The notes below the pieces were generated by a model. That model saw only the letters and a list, made by a program, of their open reading frames with translations. It searched no databases and was not told the DNA's origin. From Sphingomonas sp. CFBP 8760 (GTDB lineage: Bacteria > Pseudomonadota > Alphaproteobacteria > Sphingomonadales > Sphingomonadaceae), in assembly GCF_014841615.1 (NCBI RefSeq), contig NZ_JACYUG010000015.1, positions 1 to 64,000 on the forward strand: a stretch of DNA of 64,000 bases, written 5' to 3'. This document shows, piece by piece, positions 42,132 to 53,772 of the stretch (positions are counted from its first letter, which is position 1; each line of letters begins with the position of its first letter). The position numbers and the translations under genes were made by a program.

Positions 42132-45100
42132 GTGACTTACATGAGCATGGCACGTCGAGTATTGAGCGGCGGTTCGGCACTGTGTGCGTTGGCGACGCTC
42201 GGGGCGGGCATCGCTTTGGTCGGCGCGGCGGCCCCGGCGGCGGCGCAGGATTTCACCACCGGTTCGCTGTCAGGCGTCGTCGTCGATCAGGCCGGCCAGT
42301 CCGCGCCCGGTGGCACGGTGGTGCTCCGTTCCGATGCGCAGGGCTTCACCCGCAACGCGACGATCAACGACAGCGGCAACTTCCGCGTCCCGTCGCTGCC
42401 GGTCGGCACCTACACCGTCACCGTCACGTCCGCGAACGGCGACACCGCCGTCAGCCAGATCGCGATCAACGCCGGCGCCAGCAACAGCTACACCTTCCGC
42501 GTCGCCGCCGCCGGCGCCACCCCGCCGGCGGGCACCGCCCCGACCGAGGGCGGTGACGAGATCGTCGTCGTCGGCACTGCGGAGCGCGGCAACGATTTCG
42601 GCACCACCACGGGCGGTCTGAATCTCGGCAACGTCACCAACGTCCTCCAGACCGTGCCCGTCGCGCGCGACCTGACCTCGCTGATCCTGCTGGCGCCGGG
42701 CACCACCGCGGGCGACACGGCGTTCGGCAACCTTGCCTCGCTCAGCGGCGCGACGGTGGCGGAGAACGCTTATTATGTGAACGGTCTGAACGTCACCAAT
42801 TTCCGCAACTTCGTCGGCAGCAACAATCCGCCGATCGAATTCTACCAGTCGCTCGACATCAAGACCTTCGGCCTGTCGGCGGAATATGGCCGCGTACTCG
42901 GCGGCTTCACCAGCGTCGTGACCAAGGCGGGGTCGAACACCTTCAAGGCCGGCGCGCTCGTCACCTATTCGCCCAACGCGCTGCGCGAAGACAGCCCCAA
43001 CACCTATGCCGATTTCAACAAACGCGATTATGCCGAGAATGTGGAGGCCAATTTCTACCTCAGCGGCCCGATCATCAAGGACCGGCTGTTCTTCTATGGC
43101 CTGTACAACCCCAACTATTCCAAGTCGCAGAACACCAGCTTCCTGAACGCGCGGCGCGTGACGCAGGTCAACGATTCGCCCTTCTTCGGCGGCAAGATCG
43201 ACGCGGTGATCGCCGACGGCCATCGGCTGGAAGGCACCTATTTCCGCAACGCCCAGACCTTCACCAGTTCCTATGACGCCTTCGATGCAGCGACGGGACA
43301 ATATGGCGCGCGGACGGGCCGGGTGATCGAGAAGCAGGGTGGCGACAATTTCGTCGGCACCTACACCGGCCAGTTCACCAACTGGCTGACCCTGTCGGCC
43401 TCCTACGGCGAAAACCATGACAAGCGCTCGCTGACCCCGTCGCCGAACAATGCCTTCGTGCAGAGTTCGCTGACCGGCACCACCAGCCTGGTCGGTGGCA
43501 TCGTCAGCCAGCAGACGCAGGACGACGATACCCGCAAGTTCTTCCGGGCGGATGGCGACGTCTATGTCAATGCGTTCGGCACCCATCACTTCCGCTTCGG
43601 TTACGAACAGGAAAAGCTGACCTCGTTCACCGACACGGTCTATACCGGCGGCAGCAACTACGTTTATCTGCTTACCCGCAGTGCGATCCAGCGTTCCTAT
43701 TATGAGAATACGGGCACGTTCCGGTCCAAAAACGAGTCTTATTATCTACAGGATGCCTGGTCGTTGTTCGACGAGCGGTTGAATCTTCAGCTCGGCGTGC
43801 GCAACGATCGGTTTTCGAACGATGCGATCAGCGGTGAGACCTATTACAAGTCGGGCAGCAACTGGGCACCGCGTCTGGGTGCGCAGTTCGACGTGTTCGG
43901 CGATCGCCGCACGACGATCAATGCCACCTACGGCCGCTATTTCCTGCCGATCGCGACCAACACCAACATCCGGCTCGGCGGCGCGGAGAACTTCTACCGC
44001 CAGCGCTTCGCCTATCCGGCGGGCGTGACGCCCGGCAGTGCCGCGATCCCGGCGGGGCTGGTCTTCGACGATCGCGGCGCGCCCGCACTCGGGGCCAATC
44101 TCGGCGGCATCGCCTGTCCGGATGTCGGGCCGAATGCGGGCGAGCGGTGCAGTGCGGTGCTGTCCGATGGCCGCCCCGGTCCGACCGACACGCTGATCGC
44201 GCAGGGGCTGACGCCCAGTTCGACCGACGAATTCACCTTCGGCGTGCGCCAGCGGCTGAGCGACTGGTCGTTCGGCCTGACCTACATCAACCGTCGCCTG
44301 AAGGAGACGCTGGACGACGTGGCGATCGATCAGGCGGTCAACGCCTATTGCGCCGAGAACAACATCGCCGGCTGCGGCGACGTGTGGGACGGGTTCCACC
44401 AATATGTGCTGGCCAATCCGGGATCCGACATCACCGTGCGACTGGACGGCGACTGCACGATCGCGGGCCAGTGCGATGTCGTGACGCTGGATCGCGCCCG
44501 GCTCGGCTATCCGAAGGCGGTGCGCAAATATGACAGCATCCAGTTCGATTTCGCCAGGGCGTTCACGAACAACTGGGGTATCGGCGGTTCCTACACCTGG
44601 ACCAAGCTGCGTGGTAACTACGAAGGGGCGGTCAAGTCCGACAATGGGCAGGACGATGCCGGTCTGACGCAGGATTTTGACCAGCCCGGGCTGCTCGAAG
44701 GTGCCTATGGTACGCTTGCCAACCAGCGCAAACATGCCTTCAAGCTGTTCGGCAGCTATGGCTTCACCGACAATTTCCGGGTCGGCGTGAACGCCACGTT
44801 CGAATCGCCGCGCAACTTCTCGTGCATCGGTACCTACTATAATGGCGCCGACCCTGCCGCCGATTATCAGGATGCCACCTTCTACTGCGCGCAGCCGGCC
44901 TTTGCCGACCGTCAGCAGTTCGTCGATCCGGCGACGGGGCGTCCGACGTTCCTCGTCAACCGCGGCTCGGCGTTCAAGAGCAACTGGCGCAAGGTGGTGA
45001 ACGCCAACATCCAGTACGACATCGCCGATCTGCCGGGCAGCTTCGTCAGCGTCGATGTGTTCAACATCCTCAACTGGAAGTCGAAGGTCGATTACAACGA

Positions 45101-45218
45101 GTTCGGCGAGAATGCCGACGGCACGCTCAACTCGCAGTACCGCAACGTGACCGGCTACCAGCCGCCGCGCTCGGTGCGGGTCACCTTCGGCATCCGCCTC
45201 GGCGAACCGCGCCGCTGA
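42132..45218 (+). CDS. TonB-dependent receptor (Oar type), second copy
   Basis: This 1028-residue outer-membrane receptor has a signal peptide ending at APAAAQ, a carboxypeptidase-regulatory-like N-domain (GSLSGVVVDQAGQSAPGGTV), a TonB-box-like DEIVVVGTAE, a plug domain (VAENAYYVNGLNVTNFRNFV) and a long barrel. The GTG at 42132 is well placed after AAGGGA; an ATG at 42141 is an alternative. It shares layout with the receptor at 21172, but is clearly divergent. It is flanked by the esterase and clpB and has no obvious degradative partner, so its ligand is unknown. A strong terminator follows. Confidence 0.92.
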   Translation: MTYMSMARRVLSGGSALCALATLGAGIALVGAAAPAAAQDFTTGSLSGVVVDQAGQSAPGGTVVLRSDAQGFTRNATINDSGNFRVPSLPVGTYTVTVTSANGDTAVSQIAINAGASNSYTFRVAAAGATPPAGTAPTEGGDEIVVVGTAERGNDFGTTTGGLNLGNVTNVLQTVPVARDLTSLILLAPGTTAGDTAFGNLASLSGATVAENAYYVNGLNVTNFRNFVGSNNPPIEFYQSLDIKTFGLSAEYGRVLGGFTSVVTKAGSNTFKAGALVTYSPNALREDSPNTYADFNKRDYAENVEANFYLSGPIIKDRLFFYGLYNPNYSKSQNTSFLNARRVTQVNDSPFFGGKIDAVIADGHRLEGTYFRNAQTFTSSYDAFDAATGQYGARTGRVIEKQGGDNFVGTYTGQFTNWLTLSASYGENHDKRSLTPSPNNAFVQSSLTGTTSLVGGIVSQQTQDDDTRKFFRADGDVYVNAFGTHHFRFGYEQEKLTSFTDTVYTGGSNYVYLLTRSAIQRSYYENTGTFRSKNESYYLQDAWSLFDERLNLQLGVRNDRFSNDAISGETYYKSGSNWAPRLGAQFDVFGDRRTTINATYGRYFLPIATNTNIRLGGAENFYRQRFAYPAGVTPGSAAIPAGLVFDDRGAPALGANLGGIACPDVGPNAGERCSAVLSDGRPGPTDTLIAQGLTPSSTDEFTFGVRQRLSDWSFGLTYINRRLKETLDDVAIDQAVNAYCAENNIAGCGDVWDGFHQYVLANPGSDITVRLDGDCTIAGQCDVVTLDRARLGYPKAVRKYDSIQFDFARAFTNNWGIGGSYTWTKLRGNYEGAVKSDNGQDDAGLTQDFDQPGLLEGAYGTLANQRKHAFKLFGSYGFTDNFRVGVNATFESPRNFSCIGTYYNGADPAADYQDATFYCAQPAFADRQQFVDPATGRPTFLVNRGSAFKSNWRKVVNANIQYDIADLPGSFVSVDVFNILNWKSKVDYNEFGENADGTLNSQYRNVTGYQPPRSVRVTFGIRLGEPRR

Positions 45219-45238
45219 TCGGATCGATCGATAAACCA

Positions 45239-45275
45239 AAAAGGGGCGGCGCAGCGATGCGTCGCCCCTTTTCGT
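45239..45275. terminator. Bidirectional terminator between the TonB receptor and clpB
   Basis: AAAAGGGGCG at 45239-45248 pairs with CGCCCCTTTT at 45263-45272, extended inward by CGCA/TGCG around a GCGA loop. A and T tracts on both sides make it able to end transcription of both converging genes. It starts 21 bases after the receptor stop and abuts the clpB stop. Confidence 0.9.
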
Positions 45276-45276
45276 A

Positions 45277-47856
<2,580 letters not shown>

Positions 47857-47878
47857 GATCGGTCCTGTTGCCTTCATG

Positions 47879-47909
47879 CCAAGATAGTGTTGCCAATATA
47901 GCACACAAG
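47879..47909 (-). promoter_or_regulatory. RpoH (sigma-32) promoter of clpB
   Basis: On the minus strand: CTTG, a 17-base spacer, then ACTATCTTGG. The alphaproteobacterial RpoH consensus is CTTG-N17/18-CYTATNTNNG, so only one position of the -10 differs. The ATG of clpB is about 22 bases below the -10, giving a very short leader with an ACAGGA ribosome site. Confidence 0.8.
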
Positions 47910-48016
47910 TGGTCGCGGAAATAAACCGGCTCACCGGCGATGTAGTGGAGCGAAGCCCATTGCACAGGGGCGGTTTCGATGCTTACCACACGCCATCCAG
48001 CAGGAGCCCATGTCGC

Positions 48017-50860
48017 ATGTCGTTCAAGTCCGCCGCCCTCGTCGGCGCCGCCGTGATTGCGTTCATCCCGTCCGTCCACGCCCAGACGAAGGTCGCCGCC
48101 GCCGCGCCGGTCGCCAGCCTCGTCAGCCAGGTCGACATCCCCTATCAGACCTTCACGCTGGCCAACGGCCTGCGCGTCGTCGTCCACACCGATCGCAAGG
48201 CGCCCGTCGTCGCGGTCAGCGTGTGGTACGATGTCGGCTCCAAGCACGAGCCCAAGGGCCGGACCGGCTTCGCGCATCTGTTCGAGCATCTGATGTTCAA
48301 CGGGTCGGAGAATGCGCCCGGCGACTTCTTCGAACCGCTCAAGCAGGTCGGCGCCACCGACTATAACGGCACCACCTATTTCGATCGCACCAACTATTTC
48401 GAAACGGTGCCGACCGCCGCGCTGGAACGCGCGCTGTTCCTGGAATCGGACCGGATGGGCTATCTGCTCGGCGCGATCACGCAGGGCGTGCTGGATGAAC
48501 AGCGCGGCGTCGTCCAGAACGAGAAGCGGCAGGGCGACAACCAGCCTTACGGCCTGCTCGGCTACAAGATCACCGAGGGGCTGTTCCCCGCCACCCACCC
48601 CTACGGCCATGACACGATCGGCTCGATGGCCGATCTCGATGCTGCCAGCGTGCAGACGGTGAAGGACTGGTTCCGCGATCATTACGGCCCCAACAACGCG
48701 GTGCTGGTGCTGGCGGGCGATGTCGACGTCGCCACCGCCCGGTCGCTGGCCGAGAAGTATTTCGGTAGCATCAAGGCGGGGCCGAAGAGCAATCTGCCCG
48801 CCGCCCCCGTCGTCACGCTGCCCGCACCCGTCAACGAGACGATCCGTGATCGCGTGGCCGCGACGCTCATCACCCGCAACTGGGCGACGCCGGGGCTCAA
48901 CGATCCCGCTGCCGCCTCGCTCGATGTCGCGGCCGGCGTGCTGGGCGGGCTCGCCTCGTCGCGGCTGACCGACCAACTGGTCCGCAAGGAAAAGCTGTTC
49001 ACGCAGGTATCCGCCGACAGCAACGCCTTCGCGCAGATCGGCACCTTCTCGATCGACGGGCTGGTGCGGCCGGGTGTCGACGTCGCGCTGGCGACGAAGC
49101 GGCTGGACGAGGTGACCGCGCAGTTCCTGAAGGACGGGCCGACCGCGGACGAGGTGTCGCGCTTCGTCACCTCCACGGTGGCGCGGCGTATCCGCGGGCT
49201 GGAATCGGTCGGCGGCTTCGGCGGCAAGGCGGTCGCGCTGGCCGAAGGCGCGCTCTATTCGAACGATCCGGGCTTCTACAAGAAGCAGCTGGCGGCGCTC
49301 GCCGCGCAGACCCCCGCCACGGTGAAGGCGGCGGCGAACAAGTGGCTGACCCGTCCGGTGCTGGCGATCAACGTCGTGCCGGGCGATCGCGACGCCTATC
49401 AGGAGGCGCAGGTCCCCGCCGCCGTGCCGGTCGCGGCCGCCCCCGAACAGCCCGCTAAGGGCACGCGCGGCGCGCTGCCCGCGGTCGGTGAGATCGCCGG
49501 GCTCAGCTTCCCCGCCGTCACCCGCACCCGTCTGCGCAACGGGATCGAGGTGGTCTATGCACAGCGTACCGCGGTGCCGGTCACGCAGGCGGTCGTCAGC
49601 TTCGATGCCGGCTATGCCGCCGATGTCGCCGGCAAGCTGGGCACCGAGCAGGTGACGCTCGACATGATGGACGAGGGGACGACGACGCTCGACTCCAACG
49701 CCCTTGCCCAGGCGCGCGAACGGCTGGGCGCGTCGATCGGCACCGGCCTGTCGCTCGACCGCACGGTGCTGACGATGGGCGTGCCCAGCGCCAACCTCAA
49801 CCCCGCGCTCGACCTGCTCGCCGACATCGCCCGCAACCCCGCCTTCGCCGATGCGGAAGTCGCGCGGATCAAGAACCAGCGGCTGGCGGAGATCCAGCAG
49901 GAGCTGACCAACCCCGCCGGCATCGCCGGCCGCATCGTCCCGCGCATCGTCGCGGCGGGGACCCCGTATGAAAAGGCGCAGGGCGGCGGCGATCCTGCGG
50001 CGGTGGCGGCGCTGACCCGCGCCGATCTGGTCGCGTTCCAGCAGGCATGGCTGCGGCCGGAAAAGGCGAAGATCTTCGTCGTCTCCGATCGTCCGCTGGC
50101 CGAGGTGAAGGCCGCGCTCGACGCACGGTTCGGCGACTGGCGCGGCACCGGCGCGGTGCCTGCCAAGGCATCGTCCGCCACGCCGCCGGCCACGCGCCCG
50201 CGCATCCTGCTGTTCGACCGGCCCGGCAGCCCGCAGTCGCTCATCACCGGCGCGGTCAGCAACGGGCTGACCGGCACGCAGGAACTGCTGCCGGTGCAGA
50301 CCGCCAACGATGCGCTGGGCGGCAGCTTCCTGGGCCGGATCAACATGGATCTGCGCGAGGGCAAGCACTGGTCCTACGGCGTCAACGGCGGGTTCCAGCG
50401 TGCCGAATTCGCCGCGCCCTATCTGATGCGGGCGCCGGTGCAGGCGGACAAGACGGGTCCGTCGATCGCCGCGCTGCAACAGGACGTGAAGGAGTTCCTC
50501 ACCACCAAGCCGATGACCGATGCGGAGTTCGACCTGGCGATCAACGGCGCGATCCGGTCGTCGTCCGGCCAGTTCGAAACCTCGGGCGCGGTGCTGTCGG
50601 CGATGCAGCAGAACGATCTCTACAAGCGGCCCGACGATTATTACGCCACGATCGCACAGCGTTACCGCGCGCTGACGCTGCCTCAGCTGCGCACCACCAT
50701 CAGCCAGGCGATCGATCCGTCGCGCATCACCTGGATCGTGGTGGGCGAGGCGACAAAGGTGAAGCCGCAGCTTGACACGCTGGGGATGCCGGTCGAGTTG
50801 GTGACGGCAAGTTCGCTGGGCCTCCCCGCCGCCGCCCCGGCGCCGGCGCCCGCGAAGTAA
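48017..50860 (+). CDS. Exported M16-family zinc peptidase (pitrilysin type), two-domain
   Basis: This 947-residue protein has a signal peptide (residues 1-22, ending SVHAQ) and two tandem M16 repeats. The first has the inverted zinc motif HLFEH at residues 87-91 (AHLFEHLMFNGSENAPG) with the downstream Glu region, and the second (from ~490, RLRNGIEVVYAQRTAVPVTQ) lacks the HxxEH motif and is structural. Such enzymes degrade small peptides in the periplasm. A Pro/Ala-rich tail (PAAAPAPAPAK) ends it. AGGAG lies ten bases before the ATG. It is divergent from clpB and followed by a small gene after 11 bases. Confidence 0.93.
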   Translation: MSFKSAALVGAAVIAFIPSVHAQTKVAAAAPVASLVSQVDIPYQTFTLANGLRVVVHTDRKAPVVAVSVWYDVGSKHEPKGRTGFAHLFEHLMFNGSENAPGDFFEPLKQVGATDYNGTTYFDRTNYFETVPTAALERALFLESDRMGYLLGAITQGVLDEQRGVVQNEKRQGDNQPYGLLGYKITEGLFPATHPYGHDTIGSMADLDAASVQTVKDWFRDHYGPNNAVLVLAGDVDVATARSLAEKYFGSIKAGPKSNLPAAPVVTLPAPVNETIRDRVAATLITRNWATPGLNDPAAASLDVAAGVLGGLASSRLTDQLVRKEKLFTQVSADSNAFAQIGTFSIDGLVRPGVDVALATKRLDEVTAQFLKDGPTADEVSRFVTSTVARRIRGLESVGGFGGKAVALAEGALYSNDPGFYKKQLAALAAQTPATVKAAANKWLTRPVLAINVVPGDRDAYQEAQVPAAVPVAAAPEQPAKGTRGALPAVGEIAGLSFPAVTRTRLRNGIEVVYAQRTAVPVTQAVVSFDAGYAADVAGKLGTEQVTLDMMDEGTTTLDSNALAQARERLGASIGTGLSLDRTVLTMGVPSANLNPALDLLADIARNPAFADAEVARIKNQRLAEIQQELTNPAGIAGRIVPRIVAAGTPYEKAQGGGDPAAVAALTRADLVAFQQAWLRPEKAKIFVVSDRPLAEVKAALDARFGDWRGTGAVPAKASSATPPATRPRILLFDRPGSPQSLITGAVSNGLTGTQELLPVQTANDALGGSFLGRINMDLREGKHWSYGVNGGFQRAEFAAPYLMRAPVQADKTGPSIAALQQDVKEFLTTKPMTDAEFDLAINGAIRSSSGQFETSGAVLSAMQQNDLYKRPDDYYATIAQRYRALTLPQLRTTISQAIDPSRITWIVVGEATKVKPQLDTLGMPVELVTASSLGLPAAAPAPAPAK

Positions 50861-50871
50861 GGAGAGAGCCG

Positions 50872-51171
50872 ATGGCCACCGTCGATGGCAGCTACGACTG
50901 CACCGTGAAATCGCCGCTGGGCGATCAGAAGATGACGCTCACCGTCCGCAGCGAAGGCGATGGCTTCACCGGCGACGTGTCGGGCGCGATGGGCAGCATG
51001 GACGTGACCGGCACCGTCGACGGCAACCGGATCGGCTGGAAGCAGAGCATGACCGTGCCGATGCCGATGACGCTCGACTGCGAGGCGACGATCGACGGCG
51101 ACACGCTGGTCGGCACCGTCGGTGCGGGTGCGTTCGGCAGCTTCCCGATGTCGGGCACGCGTACCGCCTGA
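50872..51171 (+). CDS. Small beta-strand-rich protein of unknown function
   Basis: This 99-residue soluble protein alternates short beta-like segments (GSYDCTVKSPLGDQKMTLTV, SGAMGSMDVTGTVDGNRI, GTVGAGAFGSFPMSGTR), suggesting a small barrel or lipocalin-like fold. It has two Cys (in DCTV and DCEA) and no signal peptide. A GGAGAGAGCCG ribosome site and an 11-base gap place it in an operon with the M16 peptidase gene. It is followed by a clear terminator. No known function is recognised. Confidence 0.7.
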   Translation: MATVDGSYDCTVKSPLGDQKMTLTVRSEGDGFTGDVSGAMGSMDVTGTVDGNRIGWKQSMTVPMPMTLDCEATIDGDTLVGTVGAGAFGSFPMSGTRTA

Positions 51172-51199
51172 ACCCCGTCTGCCCTGCAAGGGGATGTGA

Positions 51200-51235
51200 A
51201 ACCCGCTCCCGCCGTCATGGCGGGGGCGGGTTTTT
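51200..51235 (+). terminator. Terminator of the M16 peptidase operon
   Basis: AACCCGCTCCCGCC at 51200-51213 pairs, with one G-U wobble, with GGCGGGGGCGGGTT at 51219-51232 around a GTCAT loop, followed by a T run. It lies 28 bases after the stop of the small gene. Confidence 0.9.
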
Positions 51236-51370
51236 CGTGTGTGCGTGACCGGCACGGGGTCTGCGCCCGATCGCCCCGCTCGAACCTCGGTCATCGCGAC
51301 GATCGTCACCGGCCGCCGCCCGGATGGCGCCGACCGGCATTTATCATCGCCATTCCGACCGGATCGGCCC

Positions 51371-51415
51371 TTGACAGACGCAGGGGACATTATTACCTAT
51401 TGCACTAGACAATAG
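51371..51415 (+). promoter_or_regulatory. Promoter with overlapping MarR-type operator
   Basis: TTGACA at 51371-51376, a 17-base spacer and TACCTA at 51394-51399 form a housekeeping-like promoter. A 19-bp palindrome, CTATTGCACTAGACAATAG (51397-51415), overlaps the -10. ACTAGA recurs at 51418-51423, next to the ATG. This fits autoregulation by the MarR-type protein encoded 17 bases downstream. Confidence 0.65.
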
Positions 51416-51431
51416 CGGACTAGATTACACC

Positions 51432-51848
51432 ATGGATTCAGACGGGCATAATGTTGGAACGGAGATCTCGTTTGCGCTGTACAGCGCGGCCAATCGGGTC
51501 GCGCGGATGCACAAACCGATCCTCAAGCCACTCGGCCTGACGTTCCCGCAATATCTCGTCATTCTGGAATTGCTGGGTAAGTCGCCGCTCGTCGTCGGTG
51601 CGCTCGGCAGCCGGCTCGACATGGATACGGGAACGATCACGCCGCTGCTGAAGCGGCTGGACGCGGCCGGTCTGGTGACGCGCACGCGCGACCCGGCCGA
51701 CGAACGCCGCGTGATGGTCGAACTGACGCCACGCGGTCGTGCACTCGGGCCTCAGGTTCTGGGCGTCACCGCCCAGATCAAGGCGGCCTGTCAACCAACA
51801 GCAAGCGATCTCGACGACCTTCGTCGCAGGCTGGACGCGATCCGTTAA
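51432..51848 (+). CDS. MarR/OhrR-type regulator lacking the sensing cysteine
   Basis: This 138-residue winged-helix regulator resembles OhrR: SFALYSAANRVARMHKPILK, PLGLTFPQYLVILELLGKSP, DTGTITPLLKRLDAAGLVTR and RDPADERRVMVELTPRGRAL. In OhrR the N-terminal reactive Cys is in the CFALYSA motif; here it is Ser13 (SFALYSA), so peroxide sensing by that Cys is impossible. A Cys exists only near the C-terminus (IKAACQPT). The promoter before it has a palindrome suited to it. The neighbouring reductase gene, 37 bases downstream, is the likely co-regulated partner. Confidence 0.85.
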   Translation: MDSDGHNVGTEISFALYSAANRVARMHKPILKPLGLTFPQYLVILELLGKSPLVVGALGSRLDMDTGTITPLLKRLDAAGLVTRTRDPADERRVMVELTPRGRALGPQVLGVTAQIKAACQPTASDLDDLRRRLDAIR

Positions 51849-51885
51849 CCGGGCGCGGACTGAAACTTAAACAAGGAAACATGAC

Positions 51886-52635
51886 ATGAAAATCGGTATT
51901 CTCGGCACCGGCAACATCGGCAAGACCCTCGTTCAGAAGCTGAGCGCGGCCGGCCACGACGTGAAGGTCGCCAATTCACGCGGACCGGAGACGATCGACG
52001 CGGACATCCTGTCGTCGGGCGCCAAGGCCGTCACCGCAGCGGATGCCATCGTCGACATCGACGCACTGATCCTCTCCATTCCGCTCGACCGTATCCCGGG
52101 CCTCGCGCCGCTGATCGCCGATGTGTCCCCGGACACCGTCATCATCGACACGTCGAACTATTATCCGGGTCGCGACGGCGAGATCGCGCCCATCGTCGAG
52201 GGCCAGCCTGAAAGCGAGTGGGTCTCGGCGCAGCTGGGCCGCAAGGTGGTGAAGGCGTGGAACGCCATCAGCGCCGGATCGCTGGCGACCAAGGGCAAGC
52301 CGGCGGGCGAACCCGGCCGCATCGCCATCCCGGTCGCCGCCGACAGCGATTCGGACCGCGCCGTCGCCATGGCGCTGGTGGGAGACACTGGCCTCGACGC
52401 GGTGGATGCCGGCTCGCTGGCCGAATCGTGGCGCCAGCAGGGCGGCTCGCCCTCCTACTGCACGGATCTGACCCGTGACGAACTGCCGGCGGCGCTGGCG
52501 GCGGCAGATGCGTCGCGCTCGGGCGCCCGTCGCGACCTGGCGATCGCCGTCGTCATGGAGAAATTGATCGGCGACCAGTCAACGACGGTGGATTCGGAGC
52601 ATTTCGTCCGCGTCGCCCGCGCGATCTTCATGTGA
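51886..52635 (+). CDS. COG2085-type NAD(P)-binding reductase (F420-dependent-like)
   Basis: This 249-residue protein starts MKIGILGTGNIGKTLVQKLS, a Rossmann loop, and contains GAKAVTAADAIVDIDALILS, VIIDTSNYYPGRDG and VVKAWNAISAGSLATKG, plus the C-terminal SLAESWRQQGGSPSYCTDLT typical of the COG2085 family. Members were named after F420-dependent NADP reductase but many bacterial ones probably use NADPH with unknown substrates. It follows the MarR-type gene by 37 bases in the same orientation with an AAGGA ribosome site. A broken relative lies at 1069-1329. Confidence 0.88.
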   Translation: MKIGILGTGNIGKTLVQKLSAAGHDVKVANSRGPETIDADILSSGAKAVTAADAIVDIDALILSIPLDRIPGLAPLIADVSPDTVIIDTSNYYPGRDGEIAPIVEGQPESEWVSAQLGRKVVKAWNAISAGSLATKGKPAGEPGRIAIPVAADSDSDRAVAMALVGDTGLDAVDAGSLAESWRQQGGSPSYCTDLTRDELPAALAAADASRSGARRDLAIAVVMEKLIGDQSTTVDSEHFVRVARAIFM

Positions 52636-52785
52636 TCCCGGCGATGTCGGAGGCGTCCGCCGCCATGGCGCGACGTCCCGACATCGACGAACGACCGGTG
52701 GCGATCCGCCGGGTCGCCCGCGACCGGAACGGTGCCAACGGCCCATGCCGATGAAGCGCCCCCCGTCACGGGAGTGACGATACGG

Positions 52786-52815
52786 ACCCGCCTTCTCCCT
52801 CGGGAGGGGGCGGGT
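52786..52815 (+). terminator. Possible terminator after the COG2085-type gene
   Basis: ACCCGCC at 52786-52792 pairs with GGCGGGT at 52809-52815, with an inner CTCCC/GGGAG stem and tiny loop. Only a weak T-rich tail (TCGTTCG) follows and it lies 150 bases after the stop, so function is uncertain. Confidence 0.35.
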
Positions 52816-53200
52816 TCGTTCGTCAGGAGAGGGGAAAAGGCGCTGGGCCCCGGCGATATCATGCCGCGCACCATGGCGGCCGACCCGCCGATCCGTACCG
52901 CGACTTCCTGTTCCGCGAGGGAGATCGACGATCCCGTCCTCGCGCTCCTGATCGCGTCGGATCAGGTCGCGCCCATGATCGCTGGCGTTGCTGTACCGAC
53001 CGGGTCCGGAGCGATCCGCCATCCCATCCTTGGGTCAACTGGTCCGATGACGGGTGGCTGATATGATCCGTCAACGCTGCTTGCGGAGAATGATGATGAC
53101 ATATCGTCGATGGCCACCACCGCAACCGACCAGTGACGATGTCGGAAGCAGACTGGAAAGTCTTTCTAGAGCGAGATGACATGAGGTCGATCCGGATGTT

Positions 53201-53277
53201 CGTCATGGCGAGCGGAGCGAAGCAATCCAGGGCGTCCTGGTCCGGCACTGGATTGCTTCGCTGCGCTCGCCATGACG
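53201..53277. repeat. 77-bp dispersed palindromic repeat, copy 2
   Basis: Nearly identical to the copy at 35430, including the 17-base spacer GGCGTCCTGGTCCGGCA; arms read CGTCATGGCGAGCGGAGCGA then AGCAATCCAG, and the complement. Here both outer arms carry the CATGGCG form. It is not next to any gene. Confidence 0.9.
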
Positions 53278-53396
53278 GATCAATCTGACGTCATTTGACT
53301 CTGGACGGGATCGTCCGCCGCGCACCCCACCCGCTGGAGTTCTCCGAGGAGGCCAAACCCCTGATGGGGCCACGAGACGGAGGATGGAATCCGTAG

Positions 53397-53522
53397 GCTG
53401 CCAAGGGGCTGAAGACGCGGCAGGTCAATTGGCGTCGCAACGACAGCGAAGGGCTGAACATCGGTTTCGCGCCCACCGGTGACGGCACGGTCCGCGTCTT
53501 CCTGTTCTGGCACCAGACCTGA
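53397..53522 (+). pseudogene. Possible decayed gene end
   Basis: After an in-frame TAG at 53394 the frame reads AAKGLKTRQVNWRRNDSEGL then NIGFAPTGDGTVRVFLFWHQT and a stop at 53520-53522. The amino-acid mix and codon use look coding, and the sequence upstream of the TAG is in keeping with an interrupted longer protein. No start or ribosome site exists. I do not recognise the family. Confidence 0.3.
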
Positions 53523-53619
53523 TCCGGCGTCCCGAACCGAACCGATCGCTCGATTTGCCCCTGTCCTACACCCCGGCTTTGCGCCTACAACTGGATGACA
53601 TCAGGTTGAACCGCCTGTT

Positions 53620-53697
53620 CGTCGTGGCGAGCGGAGCGAAGCGATCCAGGGCGTCCTGATCCGGCGCTGGGTTGCTTCGCGACGCTCCCCATGGTGG
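53620..53697. repeat. Palindromic repeat, degenerate copy 3
   Basis: CGTCGTGGCGAGCGGAGCGA then AGCGATCCAG, a GGCGTCCTGATCCGGCG spacer, and a decayed complement (CTGGGTTGCTTCGCGACGCT). It is clearly related to the copies at 35430 and 53201 but with about ten differences, so it is older. Confidence 0.8.
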
Positions 53698-53772
53698 CTT
53701 GGGTCAGACTGACGGTATCCCGCGCGGGCGGATACGGGGCGGATACGGGGCGGGCAGGGGGGAACAGGGTTC

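Larger units (their letters stand above)
52636..53772. other. Gene-poor stretch of 1.1 kb with palindromic repeats
   Basis: No credible intact gene was found. Short open frames on both strands lack starts with ribosome sites and have no recognisable domain. The stretch contains a possible terminator at 52786, a 77-bp palindromic repeat at 53201, a decayed-looking coding fragment at 53397 and a degenerate repeat copy at 53620. The regions before the repeats at 53201 and 53620 also resemble each other (GATGACAT-AGGT steps). It looks like a graveyard of former genes and mobile palindromes. Confidence 0.6.

Noticed and set aside
52732..53061. A 109-codon plus-strand frame
   Set aside because: It lacks a ribosome site, spans a hairpin, and has no recognisable pattern; probably non-coding.
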